DNA of 64,000 nucleotides from Nereocystis luetkeana (GCA_031213475.1 JARUPZ010000035.1:2765453-2829452); one strand, 5' to 3'; counted from the stretch's first letter, positions 23,458-37,000 are shown. Numbers and translations: made by a program. Notes: a model not told the origin generated them from the letters alone.

Positions 23458-25084
23458 ATTTGTTTTTTCAGCAGAATGAGAAATAATGAGTCTTTCTGGT
23501 TCGCAATGAAACGTCGATATTCTGGTGCTAGACATCGATTGTCTTCCACTTTTTCCCTCTCTTTCTCGCTCTGTTAGGGAATGAACTATCAGCAACACAT
23601 CGTTTTTTTTTAGTATTTTTTGTCCTTTCGGTGGAGGGTACAAAATATGGAAAACTAGTTTTGTTTGCTCTGTCCTTGCTTGGGGTAACAAATATCAGGT
23701 GTGTGTATGAGATGGAGGCTTGTTTGTCGTTGCAGCGGTTGCCTGGGGGTGAGGATGGGGGTTCAGTAGTATGGAGGCCTGAGAGGACATGATGGTGGGA
23801 CACGCACGTCTATATCCTACCGGTGCCTGCAAGGTGGGGGGTTTTAGAGATGGATTTCGACCGGGAAGCAAATGGGCTCGTCTGGGGCAGTATTATTCAT
23901 CGTAGGCGTTATCTTGTTTTCGGGGTGGGGGGGGGGGGGGGAGGGGGTGTAGGGGCGGTCAACTGACCTTCCCCTTACACAGAACACGCCTCCACTTTTT
24001 ATTGTGTGGTATATGGGTCAACGACGGGCCGCTGAAGATTTCGGACTGGTGCGGCGGTGGTAGTCGTTCTCTTGTCTTGAGTACATGCTGTTCATTGCGG
24101 GGGTGTGGCGGCCTGGACTGTGGTAAGCTCTGGTGAAACGCTACGTACGGTCCGCGAGTCGTAGCACGTCATGTATCGGCGTTCGCCCACTCAGGGTGAC
24201 GACGAGCGTTGAAATAATGTATACAGATTGGTCCGAACCCGCCCCTCTCAGTTGCCTAAATTGGCACAAACCCGTATATCTTACGGCGTTAATTATTTCG
24301 GCGGTGCCTATAGTTGGAGGCGTTTTTGGTAGGGCCGCGGGGTGAAATGCACGTCCTTGGGTACAATATAAGGAAGGGGGGGGAGGGAACCTGGTGGTGG
24401 TAGTATTGAGCAAGACCCCCCGCCCTCCCTCTCCCTGCCCCGTGAACGATTGATGGCGGATTCTATGTGCGTAAACTCGGTCGGTGCGAGCTGGTATTTT
24501 TTGGAGCGTGGGACGGGATGGGCGTCTTCTAAAATCTCCCAAATATGTCTTGGTCGTTCCTCGGACTATGTGCGGAGGGTGGGGGGCTGGTCGGGGCGCG
24601 CCCCTCGTGCGTTCATCAGGTTGGAGTTTTGTGTACCTGTTTGTGGTTGGGGGGGAGGGGGGGGGGCGGGTAGAAATTCTTCGTCAAGTGCATGATGAAC
24701 GTCGGGAGAGAGGGAGGGGGGGGGGGGGCGCAGGACGTTGGGCTTTGATTTTTTTTTTCTCATCGGTGCAAGGATTAGGGGAGGATAATATATGCGGTGC
24801 AATAATACGATGCGACGCATTCGTCAACCACAACTGCTATACATGCCGAAGGGAGGGTGAGTATGGATGGTGTGAGCTTGAAGAAAATGGGCGATAAACG
24901 GCTCTCGCGACCGTGCCGTGTTGCTCAGTTGTCTGGCCAGCAACGGCTGCCACGCAGCTGGCCTAAAAAACACATGGTGCATAACAAAAGGTTGTACCCG
25001 GACCTCTACTCGGGACCAGCTAGTGCATGCTCTACTGCTGCAGCGCCATCGGTACACGGGTATCCAATCTGTTGGATTTTGCCA

Positions 25085-25775
25085 TATTCGGGTAGTTACC
25101 AGGGTACCCCCAGAGCATAACGGTACGAAGTTACCTGGGTACCCCCGAGAGCATGAGAAGTTACCTGGGTACCCCCAGAGCATACGAAGTTACCCGGGCA
25201 CCCCAACAGTATGCAGTTTTCCCCGTACACCCCTGGAGCATACGAAATTACCTGGGCACCCCCAGAGCACACGAATTTGCCCGGGTACCCCCAGGGCATA
25301 GGAAATTTCCCGGGTACCCCCAGAACATCCGAAATTACCCGGGTACCATCAGAGCATACGTAGTTATCCCGGTACCCCCAGAGCGTACGAAATTACCCGG
25401 GTACCCCTAGAGCATACGGAGTTACCCCGGTATCCCCAAAGTAGTCACCCGGGTACCCTCAATGCATTCGAATTTACCCGGGTACCCCCAGAGCATACGA
25501 AGTTACCCGGGTACCCCCAGCGCATACGAAGTTACCCGAGGTACCCCCACAAGTTACCCGGGCACCCCAGAGCATGCGAATTTACCCAGGTACTCCCAGA
25601 GCATACGAAATTACCCGGGTACCCATAGAGTATAGTTCCCCGGGTATCCATGCCCCCAGAGCATACGAATTTACCCGGGTACTACCAAGGCATACGAAGG
25701 TACCCGGATACCGCGGGATAGTTACCCGAGTACCCCCAGGGCATACGAAATTATCCGGGTACCCCCAGAGTGTTA
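25085..25775. repeat. Minisatellite with unit of about 29 bp, over 20 copies
   Basis: Unit approximates GAGCATACGAAGTTACCCGG plus GTACCCCCA, repeated with point changes and a few length variants. Each unit junction carries the palindrome CCCGGGTACC. Confidence 0.9.
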
Positions 25776-26149
25776 CACCTCGATGAACCATACCTTTGGA
25801 AATGTGAATGAAGCCTCTCCGCCCGCTCGTGTGGACGGGACCCTAAAACACAAACGAACTGCGCGCTCTGATCCATGTGCTTTTTTTTTCCGAGGGCGGG
25901 GATACTACTATAGAGCGCAGGCCTCCCACAGTAAGTATTATTGACACTTGGGGTCGTTATTTGCGCCGCGATCTCCCTCCTTCCCAGGTTGTTGGCCGTC
26001 CCTCTCCATCGCTGCAACAACGAGGGGCTGGCTGTGAAAAAAGAGTGGGAAACATGTCGACAAAATGTTTGACCATGGGTCGGAAGCTCACGATCTTATC
26101 TGCACCCCATTCTAGATTCTGACCTGCAGTTATGATATTTTTGTCTACA

Positions 26150-26345
26150 AGGATCATCTGCATAGTGCATAGATAGATCTAACCCAGGAAGCATGTCACA
26201 GATCATGCAAGCTTTACGCCCCCCCCCGAAACGTGAGCTAGATCATACAGACAGATAGACCAGGAGTAACCTATCAGCTCTGCAGGATCTACTAGGTACG
26301 TAGATCATGAAGTGGAAATCGATGATCTGTACGAGTTCTTGAGTT
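26150..26345. repeat. GATC-rich MITE, inverted copy
   Basis: Shows AGATCTAACCCAGGAAGCATG and CTGCAGGATCTACTAGG with the family order reversed. Confidence 0.55.
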
Positions 26346-27097
26346 GGTTGAAATATATGTACATGACTTTTTTTAATCACATACCAGGGTACCATACATA
26401 CTGCCGTTGCACCGATAAATAACCCCAACCCCACCCGCCCGGGAAAACTCTCGCGATGAAAGCCGTTTTCCCTAGGTTTTCCTCTAATAATGCAACAGGT
26501 CTTCCATAAACGGAAACTCCAGTTTACGTTGGTTTTCATTATTTTTGAAAGGACTATTAATACTATTAATAGGCAGTTCGTAGCCGAACTCTAACCCCAA
26601 CCCTAGTAACAGCGACCACCAACCCCACCCTGACCACCAGAATACGTTGCACCGCGGCTATTCAAATGCCAGAAGAAGAATAATAATACATGGCTCATCC
26701 CTCCAAACCGAAAATAGTGACACCTACCCAGGGAACGGCGGAGCGGCGCGTATCGTTGGGCTCTGCTCTTTCACAAGTGAGTGAAGATTTCGTCCATACC
26801 AGGTAGACTATATCAACCATTGTATCGAGAGGCTGGTCCAGCCGAAAGCCGTAAACAAACCCGTAAGCTCTACAGCGTGTGTGTGTTCTTCACATTACGT
26901 CCATATGTCGCAAGAACATCCAAATGTTGCACATATATACATCCATATATATTGGCAGGAAAAAACGGTGGCGTGAGTTAACGTGCCACGCGTATACTGT
27001 GAATAGTATACGTACATGGTATGTACACGCACAAAAAAAGCAGAACAAGAGAAGAACTGTTAAAACTCTTGGCAGAATTCGCCTTGTTCTCTGATGA

Positions 27098-29250
27098 TCA
27101 TTCGTAGTCCGGCTGGGGGGCGAGCTTGAACCATGGCCGCAGCTCCACGAAGCCCTTTGGGAACATCGCGGCCGTGTCCTCGGCCGGTACCTGTGCGCCC
27201 AAAAGCAGGTGTCCTGGACGACGTCAGATGTGAAGGTATTGCCTACCAGTACTGAGCTATAGGGGTACAAAATCGGTCAACTACTCGACCCAGGGCAATC
27301 CTTACAACAAGGTGCAGCGCCCATGAAAAACGACGAACATCCGCTAGCCTTTCCCTTCTTTCTATCCTTTCTTCTACTTCTGCCTTGTACTTCCCAAACT
27401 TCCCGGCGAACATCACCTCTTCTTGGTTTCCCCCTATATCCTTCCATACTTTCTCAACTACGCTATCCCACCTTATTCCAGTTCGCCCTTTTGTTACTTT
27501 CTCCCATCATATCCCTGTTTGTCTTGAGTGGGTGCATTCCCAGTTCTGCTCTTAATACTGTATTACTAGTCGTACTTGAGCATCTTAGGATTTTTTTAAC
27601 AGCTGTCATCTGTACTGTTTCCAACTGTTTTACGAGTTTCGCATTCCCTTCCCATACTTCTCCTGCATATTCTAGCTTTGGTACTATCACATTCATCAGG
27701 ATACATCTCTTAATCCTGGTGTCAAGGTGCGAGTCTGTTCGGATCGCATCCATCTTGCCTATGTGTGCTTTACCCTTTCCTATTACTTTTGCTATATGTG
27801 TATCCCAAGAGCAGTCTTTTGAGATCTCTACGCCAAGGTACGCATACTGATCTACGATCGGCAATTCATCTTCTCCCCACTTCCAACTGAAATTTATCGG
27901 GTTCACCTTATCTTCGTTACAAACAACTACTGCGCATTTCTTGACGTTCGATGGGGTGGGGGGGGGGGGCTGCGAAAAACACACCAGGTACGAGTATACA
28001 CATTTAGTGCCAACCACAAAAGTCGATAAGCGGAAAATATGATCATTGTTGTTAATTTTGCGCCCCGGGGGGTAGTCGATATTATGCATGGCAGTAGTCC
28101 TATGACCGTAGAACCTTGCATCCCTACAACGCCGGAACATGGAGCACGTCGAGTTTTCACCGACCAGGCAGACATTGCTTGCACTAAGGGTGAAGAGCCG
28201 CGAAGTGTTCGGGGGGGGGGGTGGACTCGCGTAGTTGCCAGCCACGAAAAACACGCTGATGGGTGGAATTACTTGGGGGGGCGTGGGGGGGCGTAGGGGA
28301 GCGGGTCGGGTGGGGGGGGTGGGGGGGGGGTGTACTCGATAGGAGAGATGTACTCGATCTCATGCATGGCCGTAGTCGTATGACCATGGACTCTCGGATC
28401 CCTACAATGCCGGGACGAAACATGTCGGGTTTTCACTGATCAGGTGGGGGGGGGGGGGGGGGTACTCATTTTCATGTATGGCCGGGTGTGCTCGATATCA
28501 TACATGACCGCAATCGTATGACCATGGACCCTCGCATCCCTACAATACCCGGATGGAGCACGTCGGGTTTTTCACCGACTAGGCAGACATTGCTCGCACC
28601 AAGCGCAAAGCACCGTAAGGTGTTTGGCGAGTCGCATGGAGGGTGAGCTGCATCCTACTGAAAAACGCTTGTGAGGCGGGTTTGCACATGGATGACAGCC
28701 TGAATGAGTTCAAAATAACTTCCGGTGCGGCCGCTTCTAGAGACAACAATGGGAGTCCTATGTATCTGCCTCTTGTATGCCTTACCATAATGTGATATTG
28801 AGTAGTATTGGACTAAAGAATGGACATGGGATAGCCGTAGTATCAGAGTCTCACCCTAAGAGTATTCCCGGGGCTCAGAAGTTTCCCTTGCGGTACAATG
28901 GTTAAGATAGTCGATATGTACACAGGCCGGTCGCCCCGGTGGTTCAAGTGGTTAACCTCGAATTCTACTTGTTTGAGTCCTGGGTTCGAGCCCTAGGAGG
29001 GTCGGACTTTGACTTTATTTGCAAAAATAAAAAAAGGGATTCAATTGTTGAGAGCGCCTTGCAGCGTGGGTAGGCACAATTCGATGCGAGTCGACGAGGG
29101 AAGAAAAGGCTGAAATCTTCTCGCGATAAAAAATGAAGGCACGTACCGTAGCGGGAAGGGGGGAGAAGAGCCTGCTATGTGACCCCGGATCTGAGTTACG
29201 AGTTGGAAGGAGAGAGAGAAGAAGATGTGCGAAGATAATGAATGGGATGG

Positions 29251-29289
<39 letters not shown>

Positions 29290-30588
29290 TGAGAAGAGTA
29301 GACAAGCGCCCGAGGAAATTTCCTCGGACAAGTGTCTTTGCCCGTCTAGCAGAGAATACGCACAGTATGTAGAAGGAGAGCAGAGTGGGCTTGACGCCTT
29401 GAATCAAACCTCTATCGAATCACCCTCAACAGCTGCCTTCAATCTCTCATCGTGAAGACGACTGATACAACAACACAAGAAGTCTCCCAAACAAGAGAAG
29501 CTGCCTTCCTAGCCAGTACAGATACGCCCTGCGTTCCATTCCCTTTGCCACGATACTCGGTTACTACTACAATGAACAATACGTACCATGTACGTGCTAC
29601 GATCGTTCCTCTCGTGCGGAGTAAAGGTTCTTCACTTCGCACAAATGATCCAATTCGACCACCAGCGATGGCCGACCGCCAAGGAAATAAATAAAAAAGA
29701 CACCCCGGTTTCTAGTTCTAGAAGTGAGCGGCATGTTTTACGTTATCGTTGCCAACCAATGCGAACCCAGCCTATATATAAGATATACCGGGGGGGGGGG
29801 GAGGGGGGGAAGCGGCGAAAACCACTTACATTGGTGCCAACCAAGACGTCCTCGCCTTCTTTCCAGTTGGCCGGTACCCCGACTCGGTTGAAGGTAGCCT
29901 GATGCAGCGCGTCGATTGCTCTCAACGTCTAGGCCACTCGAACCGAAAAAAAGAAGAAATAACAAGACGGGCACAAGAGCAGCAGCAGCAACAGCAGCAG
30001 CAGAGGCAGCAGCATACAGGCGTGTGCGTGCGAACAAGAGGGCTACATAATATTAACAGGTACCTGGTATATAACAACGAAAACCGCAATTGAAGTAGCC
30101 CGTACGTAGTTCACGGAAAATCCGGCTACACGCCATTCCATTCCTCGTACAAAGATCATCGGTTTCCACTCCTTCACGATCTATTACGGGGGACCATAGT
30201 AAACAGGGCCAAATATTGTTAGTAAAAATAGGTAAATATGAAGGTTTTTGTGTATACCATAGTTCCTACTAACTATGGTCCCCCGTAGTAGACTATGGTC
30301 CCCCGTGGTAGATATTTCGGGGCACAGATATCCCTGATCCGTGTTGTCTAGCTCAATCAAGTTGGCGGGTGGGAACCCGTATCACCTGCGCGCTCTAGTA
30401 GCGCATACGCACCTCCTCTCTCTGTCCCTATACAACATGCAAGGAACCAGTTTATACATCAAGATTTAATCACAACGACCCTAATTTTGAGGGGCAGATT
30501 GGTACCGGTATCTACTAAAAGGTTTGGCCCTGTAGTACTTATAACAGACCTCGTCACGGCAAATAGAATCTAGATTACCTACCATAGG

Positions 30589-30637
<49 letters not shown>

Positions 30638-30937
30638 TATAGATAGATAGATAGATAGATAGATAGAGAGATAGATAGATCATGATCTGTACGGGCGATC
30701 CAAGGTGTGCACCACTCACACCGCTCACGCCATGCAACAGTGACGCGCGCAAGCGCATACGCACCTCCTCTCTCTGTCCCTATACATGCAAGGAACCAGT
30801 TTATACATCAAGATTTAATCACAACAACCCTAATTTTGAGGGGCAGATTGGTACCGGTATCTACTAAAAGGTTTGGCCCTGTAGTACCTATAACAGACCT
30901 CGTCACGGCAAATAGAATCTAGATTACCTACCATAGG

Positions 30938-30978
<41 letters not shown>

Positions 30979-30979
30979 T

Positions 30980-31012
<33 letters not shown>

Positions 31013-34000
31013 GAGATAGATAGATCATGATCTGTACGGGCGATCCAAGGTGTGCACCACTCACACCGCTCACGCCATGCAACAGTGACGCGCGCAAGCG
31101 TTAACTTAATTAATCAATCAATTTGTTTATGTATTACGGGGGACCATAGTATGTAGGGCCCACGGTACCCACAAAAACCTGTACATCCCCCTATTTTTAC
31201 TGAAAATATTAGGCCCTATTCACTTTGGTCCCCGAAGAGTTACAGTTGTACTTCGAAGTATATTTATTTGTTTTCATCCCACATATTTTCTTCGCCCTTC
31301 TGTTGTCTCTCCTTCCTATTACGGGGGACCCTATTAAATAGAACCTACGATAACACAAAAAACTATATATTTCGCTATTTTTAAGACCACTATTTGGTCC
31401 TATTTACTATGGCCCCCCGTAATAGTCGTAACTCAGATCCGGGGGTCGCAATATAGCAGGCTCTTCTCCCTTCCCCTCACCACATACGGTTCCCGCCTGG
31501 GTTTTCATCGCGAGAAGACGTCAGCCCTCTCTTGCCTCCTAGACTCGCATGGAAATTGTGCCTCGAGCACCTTCAGTTTATGACGGCTCCTCGCTCACAA
31601 GACCTATTACGGGGGACCATATTAAATAGGGCCTACGGTACAGACAAAAACCTACCAGGTACATATTTCGCTATTTTTACCAACAATATTTGGTCCTATT
31701 TACTATGGTCCCCCGTAACAGTATTTAGCTCACTCACCACTCATCCAGGATAAAAAACGACTCTGAGAAAAGCAAGGTAACCTTAACCCCGATGAACAGC
31801 ACACTATTCGTAGGTATACGTACAACGAACCATGTTTGTAAAACGCGACTGGGATTCTGTCGATACTGGGTGTATAGCTCCCCCCTCGTCAGCCAGAACT
31901 GCCACTCTGTCCCTATAAATAAAAATAACGTTTTTGGATTCACTTTTAGAACCGCACTCCCATTTCGGGGACAAACCAGTCGAATTCCGAGTAGTTTGTC
32001 CCCAAAACGGTACTGCAGTCCTAAAAGGGTTAACATGAAAATGTCCTTATATTAGCGGGCGGAAACTTTGTCCCTCAATACAAGGACATTTTCAGAGTAC
32101 AGTGGGCGCCCGGTGTTAAAAGAAGCGCCGATTTGGTTGTCCAAGTTCAGTGTCTTATTTTTTTTCCGACACTTGATCCAAACTCTGTTGTGCAGCATTT
32201 AGACTTGGCCCCGTTGTTGAGCTGTGTTTTTTTGCCTCTCACCTCGTAGTAGTTGTGCCCGACGCTGCACGGGTACTGAACTATCATCCTCACGCGCAGG
32301 TCCAAGTCAATGATGAGCACCGATGTCTGCAGTAGACGATTGCGGTGTCGATTGGTTGTGGGGAAAAAGGGCCACATACCTTAACGAGCGACAGGCGGGG
32401 ATGAGTTATCATGAAGAAACTGCGCACATCGGAGCTGCAGCTCGTGAGATATACGAAGCTCAGCTATCTCGCAAAATCTCACCCCCAGGAAAAAAAACAC
32501 GCGTGTGAGAAGGGATAAGCTATGGCTCCTCTATGCCGCCAAAAACAATCACCCCCGGTAACCATGCGTGCAAGAAGAGCTATAGTATCTGACACCAGCT
32601 CACACCCGAGAAAAGGGCGGTAAGCTCATGTATGATAGCTCTTGTAGATGTTGATTATTCCCCTCCGGAAAGAGCTACGTCGTAGCTAGCTCCGAGCCAC
32701 GGCGAGGTGGTCTGCCCTGTATGTGTATGTGTGACAATGCGTAAACATTAACACATCAATGTTTCACCACCGTACCTACAGTGTATGTGCATACCCTCAG
32801 ACCACAGACTACGAAAATACGCACAACCAAAGAAAAAAAGAAAAAAACTTTTAAAGCTCTGCAAAAGCAAATATGGTTTTGGGCGGCGAAGCCGGACAGG
32901 GACACACAACAAGAACGAGTCGCTGGCGTCGTGATGGCAACGTGCAGGGTTCGAGCGGCCTGAGAGTGGTGATACTCTCCAGTAACAGGTACACATTCAA
33001 AGTATCATGTATTAAAAACGGCTTCTCACGGGTCATGACCCGACCCTCGGGCCGTGTCAGGAGGTCTTCAAAGCCTCACGGATCGGGTCGGGTCGGTCAG
33101 AGGTATTCGAAATCTCACGGGTCGGGTCGGGTCGGGTTAGGTAACCCTATCCGACCCCACCCACGAAATTTGACCCGACCCCGTGAGCAGCCCTGACAGT
33201 AATGGCAGGCGAGGGGATGGGAAAATCAAAGAAAAAATAGTAGGGGACACCAACACAACCTGCCTGAGGAACGATACCCTGGGTGGGGTCGATCGCATTC
33301 GACCTCACCAAGCCCAGCAGGGAAAATATCTCCCCGGTGGCATCCGCTACGACGGGAAACGTCATCTCGCACTCCTGCAGCTCCTTTCAGAGAGGAAAAC
33401 AGGAGGGCACAAACGAGGGAGGGGGGTTGTTACGGCATTGCCCTGGAAGGCTGTGGAAGCCAACAGCGTCCACCTCGCCGGAGCCGTACATACAGCGCGC
33501 TTATACAACACGAACTTCTCGTTAAACCCTTTTAGGACCGCAGTCCCATTTTGGGGACAATCAACGGAAATTCTGGGGGAGTTTGTCTCCAAAACGGGAC
33601 TGCAGTCCTGAAAGGGTTAGGTCGAGCGCAACACTACCTACCGTATCACACGGGTGATAAGATAGCAAACACCCCCCCCGGGGGGTGCATTTCCGAGGCG
33701 ATTTTTTCTTCGACTAGGGGGGCGGAAGGACACACACAACAACAAAAATGGCGGCTTTGGAAATATCTTGTCGAGATACTCCCACACGTAGACACATCGC
33801 TCGGCGTTCGTACCCGTCTTCGTTGTCGAGAGCACCAGCTTCTGGATTCGCCCGGGGTGTGTGTGTTTATCTTGCACGTTATACGGTTTGTTTTCCTTGC
33901 GCTGTTCTCAATCGACCCGGCACCAAGTTGCCGAAGATTCTTCAGTACGAGCATTGCTGTACAACGTGTACCACATATTTTTTCACGTACGGGTATCTCA

Positions 34001-37000
34001 TGTCAGACGTTGAGCAACCCAATTTTGTCGACACCGCCCTCTCACGCCAGTTCAAGGCGGGGCGGGGGGGCATTTCCCTTGGGCAATGCAGAAAAGGGTC
34101 ACACATTAATAGTGCATCGCTTCAAAGCGTACGTACAAGTTGATATTTACAGTATAATAGTACCTGTATCTCCTTGATGAAGGCTTTGTGTCCGAGTTTT
34201 GTATCCACCCCGATGGCGAGAAGCTTGCAATTTCTCTCTTCGAACTCCTCCGACAGCTTGCTCAGCATGCCCAGCTCGGTGCACGTCACCGGGTCGTTGT
34301 TGCGCGGGTAGCTGCGCGTTTTTTTTTTAAAGCGGGTGACGGACGGGGACGATGAGTCATTACGTAATTAACACCTTCAGAATCATTGCACCCACGTTTC
34401 ATGGAACAAGATACGTATTGCGGTATATATATAGACTACCCTGGGCGGAAATATAAGAACCGTTTTAACACAAAGACGAAGACCCGATGTTCCTTATATT
34501 TCCGCCCAGAGTGGTATGAATTAGACTTGGTTCATTTCTTGCAAGAAGTTAAAGCGACAACCGTTTCGGGGCCCAGATGTTCTGACCAAGACAGCAGAGT
34601 TCTCGATGCTGTGGGTAATGTTATAAGGTTTAGACTGGGTAGGCTGTCGGTTAACCTTTTGCCAGCAGCCCGACGGACTAAGACCTTCACAAATGGCGTC
34701 ATCGGTAGTACATGGGTCGTTGGTCGTGAATCGGAATCCCACGGCGACTGTACCCGGCCGAACGTTGGATGTTGGCGTAGCCCAGGGAGCCCGCGGAGCC
34801 GCCCACGAAGCCCACGAATCTCGCGGAGCTCGCGGGGCACACGGCCATGAAAACGCATTTCAAAGAAACGTGAACTTCCTCACGTCAAGAATCTGAAAAT
34901 TTTTTTCTGGATCCCCAAAACTTGGAACCGCGTGTTGGTGGCACGTCGGCCCGTGTATCCGGTCCGTTTCATGGGGGGGAAGGGCGGCATTTGTCGTCGG
35001 TGGCAGGAGCGGCTTCTACCTGCGCGCGGGAGGCCGTGTCTATTCGCGCCTTTTCGGCGGCAGCATCCGCCTCTGCTGCCTTCATCTTCACAGACGACTC
35101 TGCCGTCTCTTCCCCCGGACACAAACATAAATAACAAAAAATTAACCGCTACACTACCCACTGCCCACTATTATCGGAGACGATGGGAGTGCTGTCAGCT
35201 CCGATTTTCATCCTGACCAGAGCGTAGCGGAAGAATCTTCTTGAAATCGTAGTGTCCCCGTGTAATCGGCCACAGCCTTGCAAGTTAGCGGTGTGGGAGT
35301 GGGTTGTGAAGTGCCGCATCTTCGATCCATTCTCCGAATCCTCCAGATTGTTTTTGTTCATGCCTGAGTTTTCTATTAATCTGCACATGCAGCCCTTCAG
35401 GGTGGGCCAGTGTTATGGTATCCCTTCTCCCCTGTTTCGGCGTTATGGTTTGTAGCGATCGTCCTCTTCTCATACCTGGCAGGCATTATCGCCTACTTTT
35501 CTGATGAGCGCCTCGCCCCTTCGTTTAGAAGACATCTGGCGAGGCAAGCAGCAACTGATACAAGAGCTTATAACATCTAACATCGTCAAGCACCTCGTGT
35601 GAGTGGCCAGAGCAGAGCCAAAGGCATCAACCTGTTAGCAGTAGTCGGTCCCTAGGTCCATACTGCCTTGCAGTTAACAATAAAAACAAGCTTCTGGGAA
35701 TATTCTCCATAGAAAGCGGGAAAACAAAACTGGCCCCCCTGCTTGGTCTCCTGATCCCATCCAAATGTTATCCCATTTGGCACGCTGCTCCCGTCCACGA
35801 GGTGCAGAAATACAAGAAGCCCTCCGCAGGAGCTGCCAGAGGCCATGAGCGCGAAGCGCGAACCGTAAACGGTCAGAAATCGTCGAACCGTCAAAAGTCG
35901 TCAAATGCAAAGAAAAAAATGCCGCAAATCTAGGAATTGAACCCAGCATCCAAACCATGGTGATGAGTACCACAGACTGCGGAGCTATTTCACCTTCCGC
36001 CCCTCCCCCACCCCCCCCCCCCAACCACCCCCCTCACCACCCCCCCTACCACCCCCCCCCCCAACCCCACGGTATTTTTAGGCAATTAACAGTCGCAGTA
36101 CGTATACGTACAAGCATAGAGCAAATGAACTTTGCTGGAAAATGATCTCGAGTTTCACAATTGTGAACTCGGCTCGACCAAAACTATGCCTGATGCGGTT
36201 TCATCAACCGTCTATTGCGGCGGAGCATACTGTTTGCTATAAGGATTACCCTGGGCTGGGATATCGATCGATCGTTTACCCCTATAGCTCAGTAGGTAAC
36301 ACCTTCACACTTGACGTCGTCGAGGGCACGGGTTCGAAACTCATTTCGAACCGTTCTTTTGCAGAAACGCATGCGCGTGCGTCCCAATAAACAAGTCTCC
36401 CTGGTTCCCCAGGAATCGAGTAGGTCAGCGCACGGCCGTACGGCCGTATATGGTACCGATGCTCCAAAGATCCCGCCGTTCTGAAGGGGGGGTGAGTGTT
36501 GCAAGGATCACCCTGGGCTGGGTAATCGATCGATCGTGTGCCCCTATAGCTCAGTAGGAAACACCTTCACATTGCCACACATGGTGATCAGGATCTACAA
36601 TGAACGCCAAAACCAGGTATCCCCCTATGTTCACACGCCATGATTGGTTCTCATTGCTTATACCCCCCCGTGAAAACAAATGCGGGGGGGACCACAGTAA
36701 TCAGCACCCACGATAGACCCAAACACCACGCATACCCCCATGTGCAGACACCGCGTTTGATTATGATTACTAATACTTCAGCAGTTTGTTCTCCCCTTAC
36801 ATAGTGGGACCGCGCAGCAGTACGACCACTACGAACCCTTTCGGGGCTTCTGGTAGAAAAAAAAGAGGACGAAATGGATACGTAGCATCTGCCATTGCTT
36901 GGCTCTGTCGTGACAAAAGTTGTGCCCGAACTTCAGAGTTGTTGTTGTTGCTCCAACATTTACTCTCAAATCAGGGAGTCCGTAGTCACACGAAGGTGCT

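Larger units (their letters stand above)
23458..27097. other. Convergent intergenic region, cyclophilin A to peroxiredoxin
   Basis: This 3.6 kb lies between two stop codons. It holds G homopolymers at about 23927-23945 and 24717-24728, a KpnI/SmaI-like minisatellite, an inverted GATC-rich repeat and AT-rich sequence. No gene was recognised. Confidence 0.55.
27191..29829. other. Peroxiredoxin intron 5
   Basis: The 2.6 kb intron has GTAAGT donor and CACAG acceptor. It holds the SINE fragment, a LINE fragment, poly-G/GTACTCGAT repeats, a full SINE and a 37-base poly-A run at 29249-29285. Confidence 0.6.
29929..32242. other. Peroxiredoxin intron 4
   Basis: The 2.3 kb intron holds four CCATAGT MITEs, a 342-bp tandem duplication with GATA microsatellites, a SINE body (inverted) and one TTAA-type MITE. 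Confidence 0.6.

Noticed and set aside
24774-24860. Cys-rich plus-strand ORF (CDAFVNHNCYTCRR) before a good donor GTGAGT
   Set aside because: No partner exon and no recognisable domain; likely chance in the intergenic region.
25085-25775. CRISPR-like array
   Set aside because: Repeats are contiguous and lack unique spacers; this is a eukaryotic minisatellite.
34740-34858. GC-rich minus-strand stretch ending in a possible donor in phase with the peroxiredoxin exon at 34311
   Set aside because: The exon at 40751-40582 supplies the expected Prx6 N-terminus (IGDEIPNF, GGWGVVFT) and fits the same phase, so this stretch is not needed.
36275-36360. Functional tRNA gene
   Set aside because: A and B boxes are present but no complete cloverleaf or clear anticodon stem could be drawn, and partial copies recur, so a SINE is more likely.
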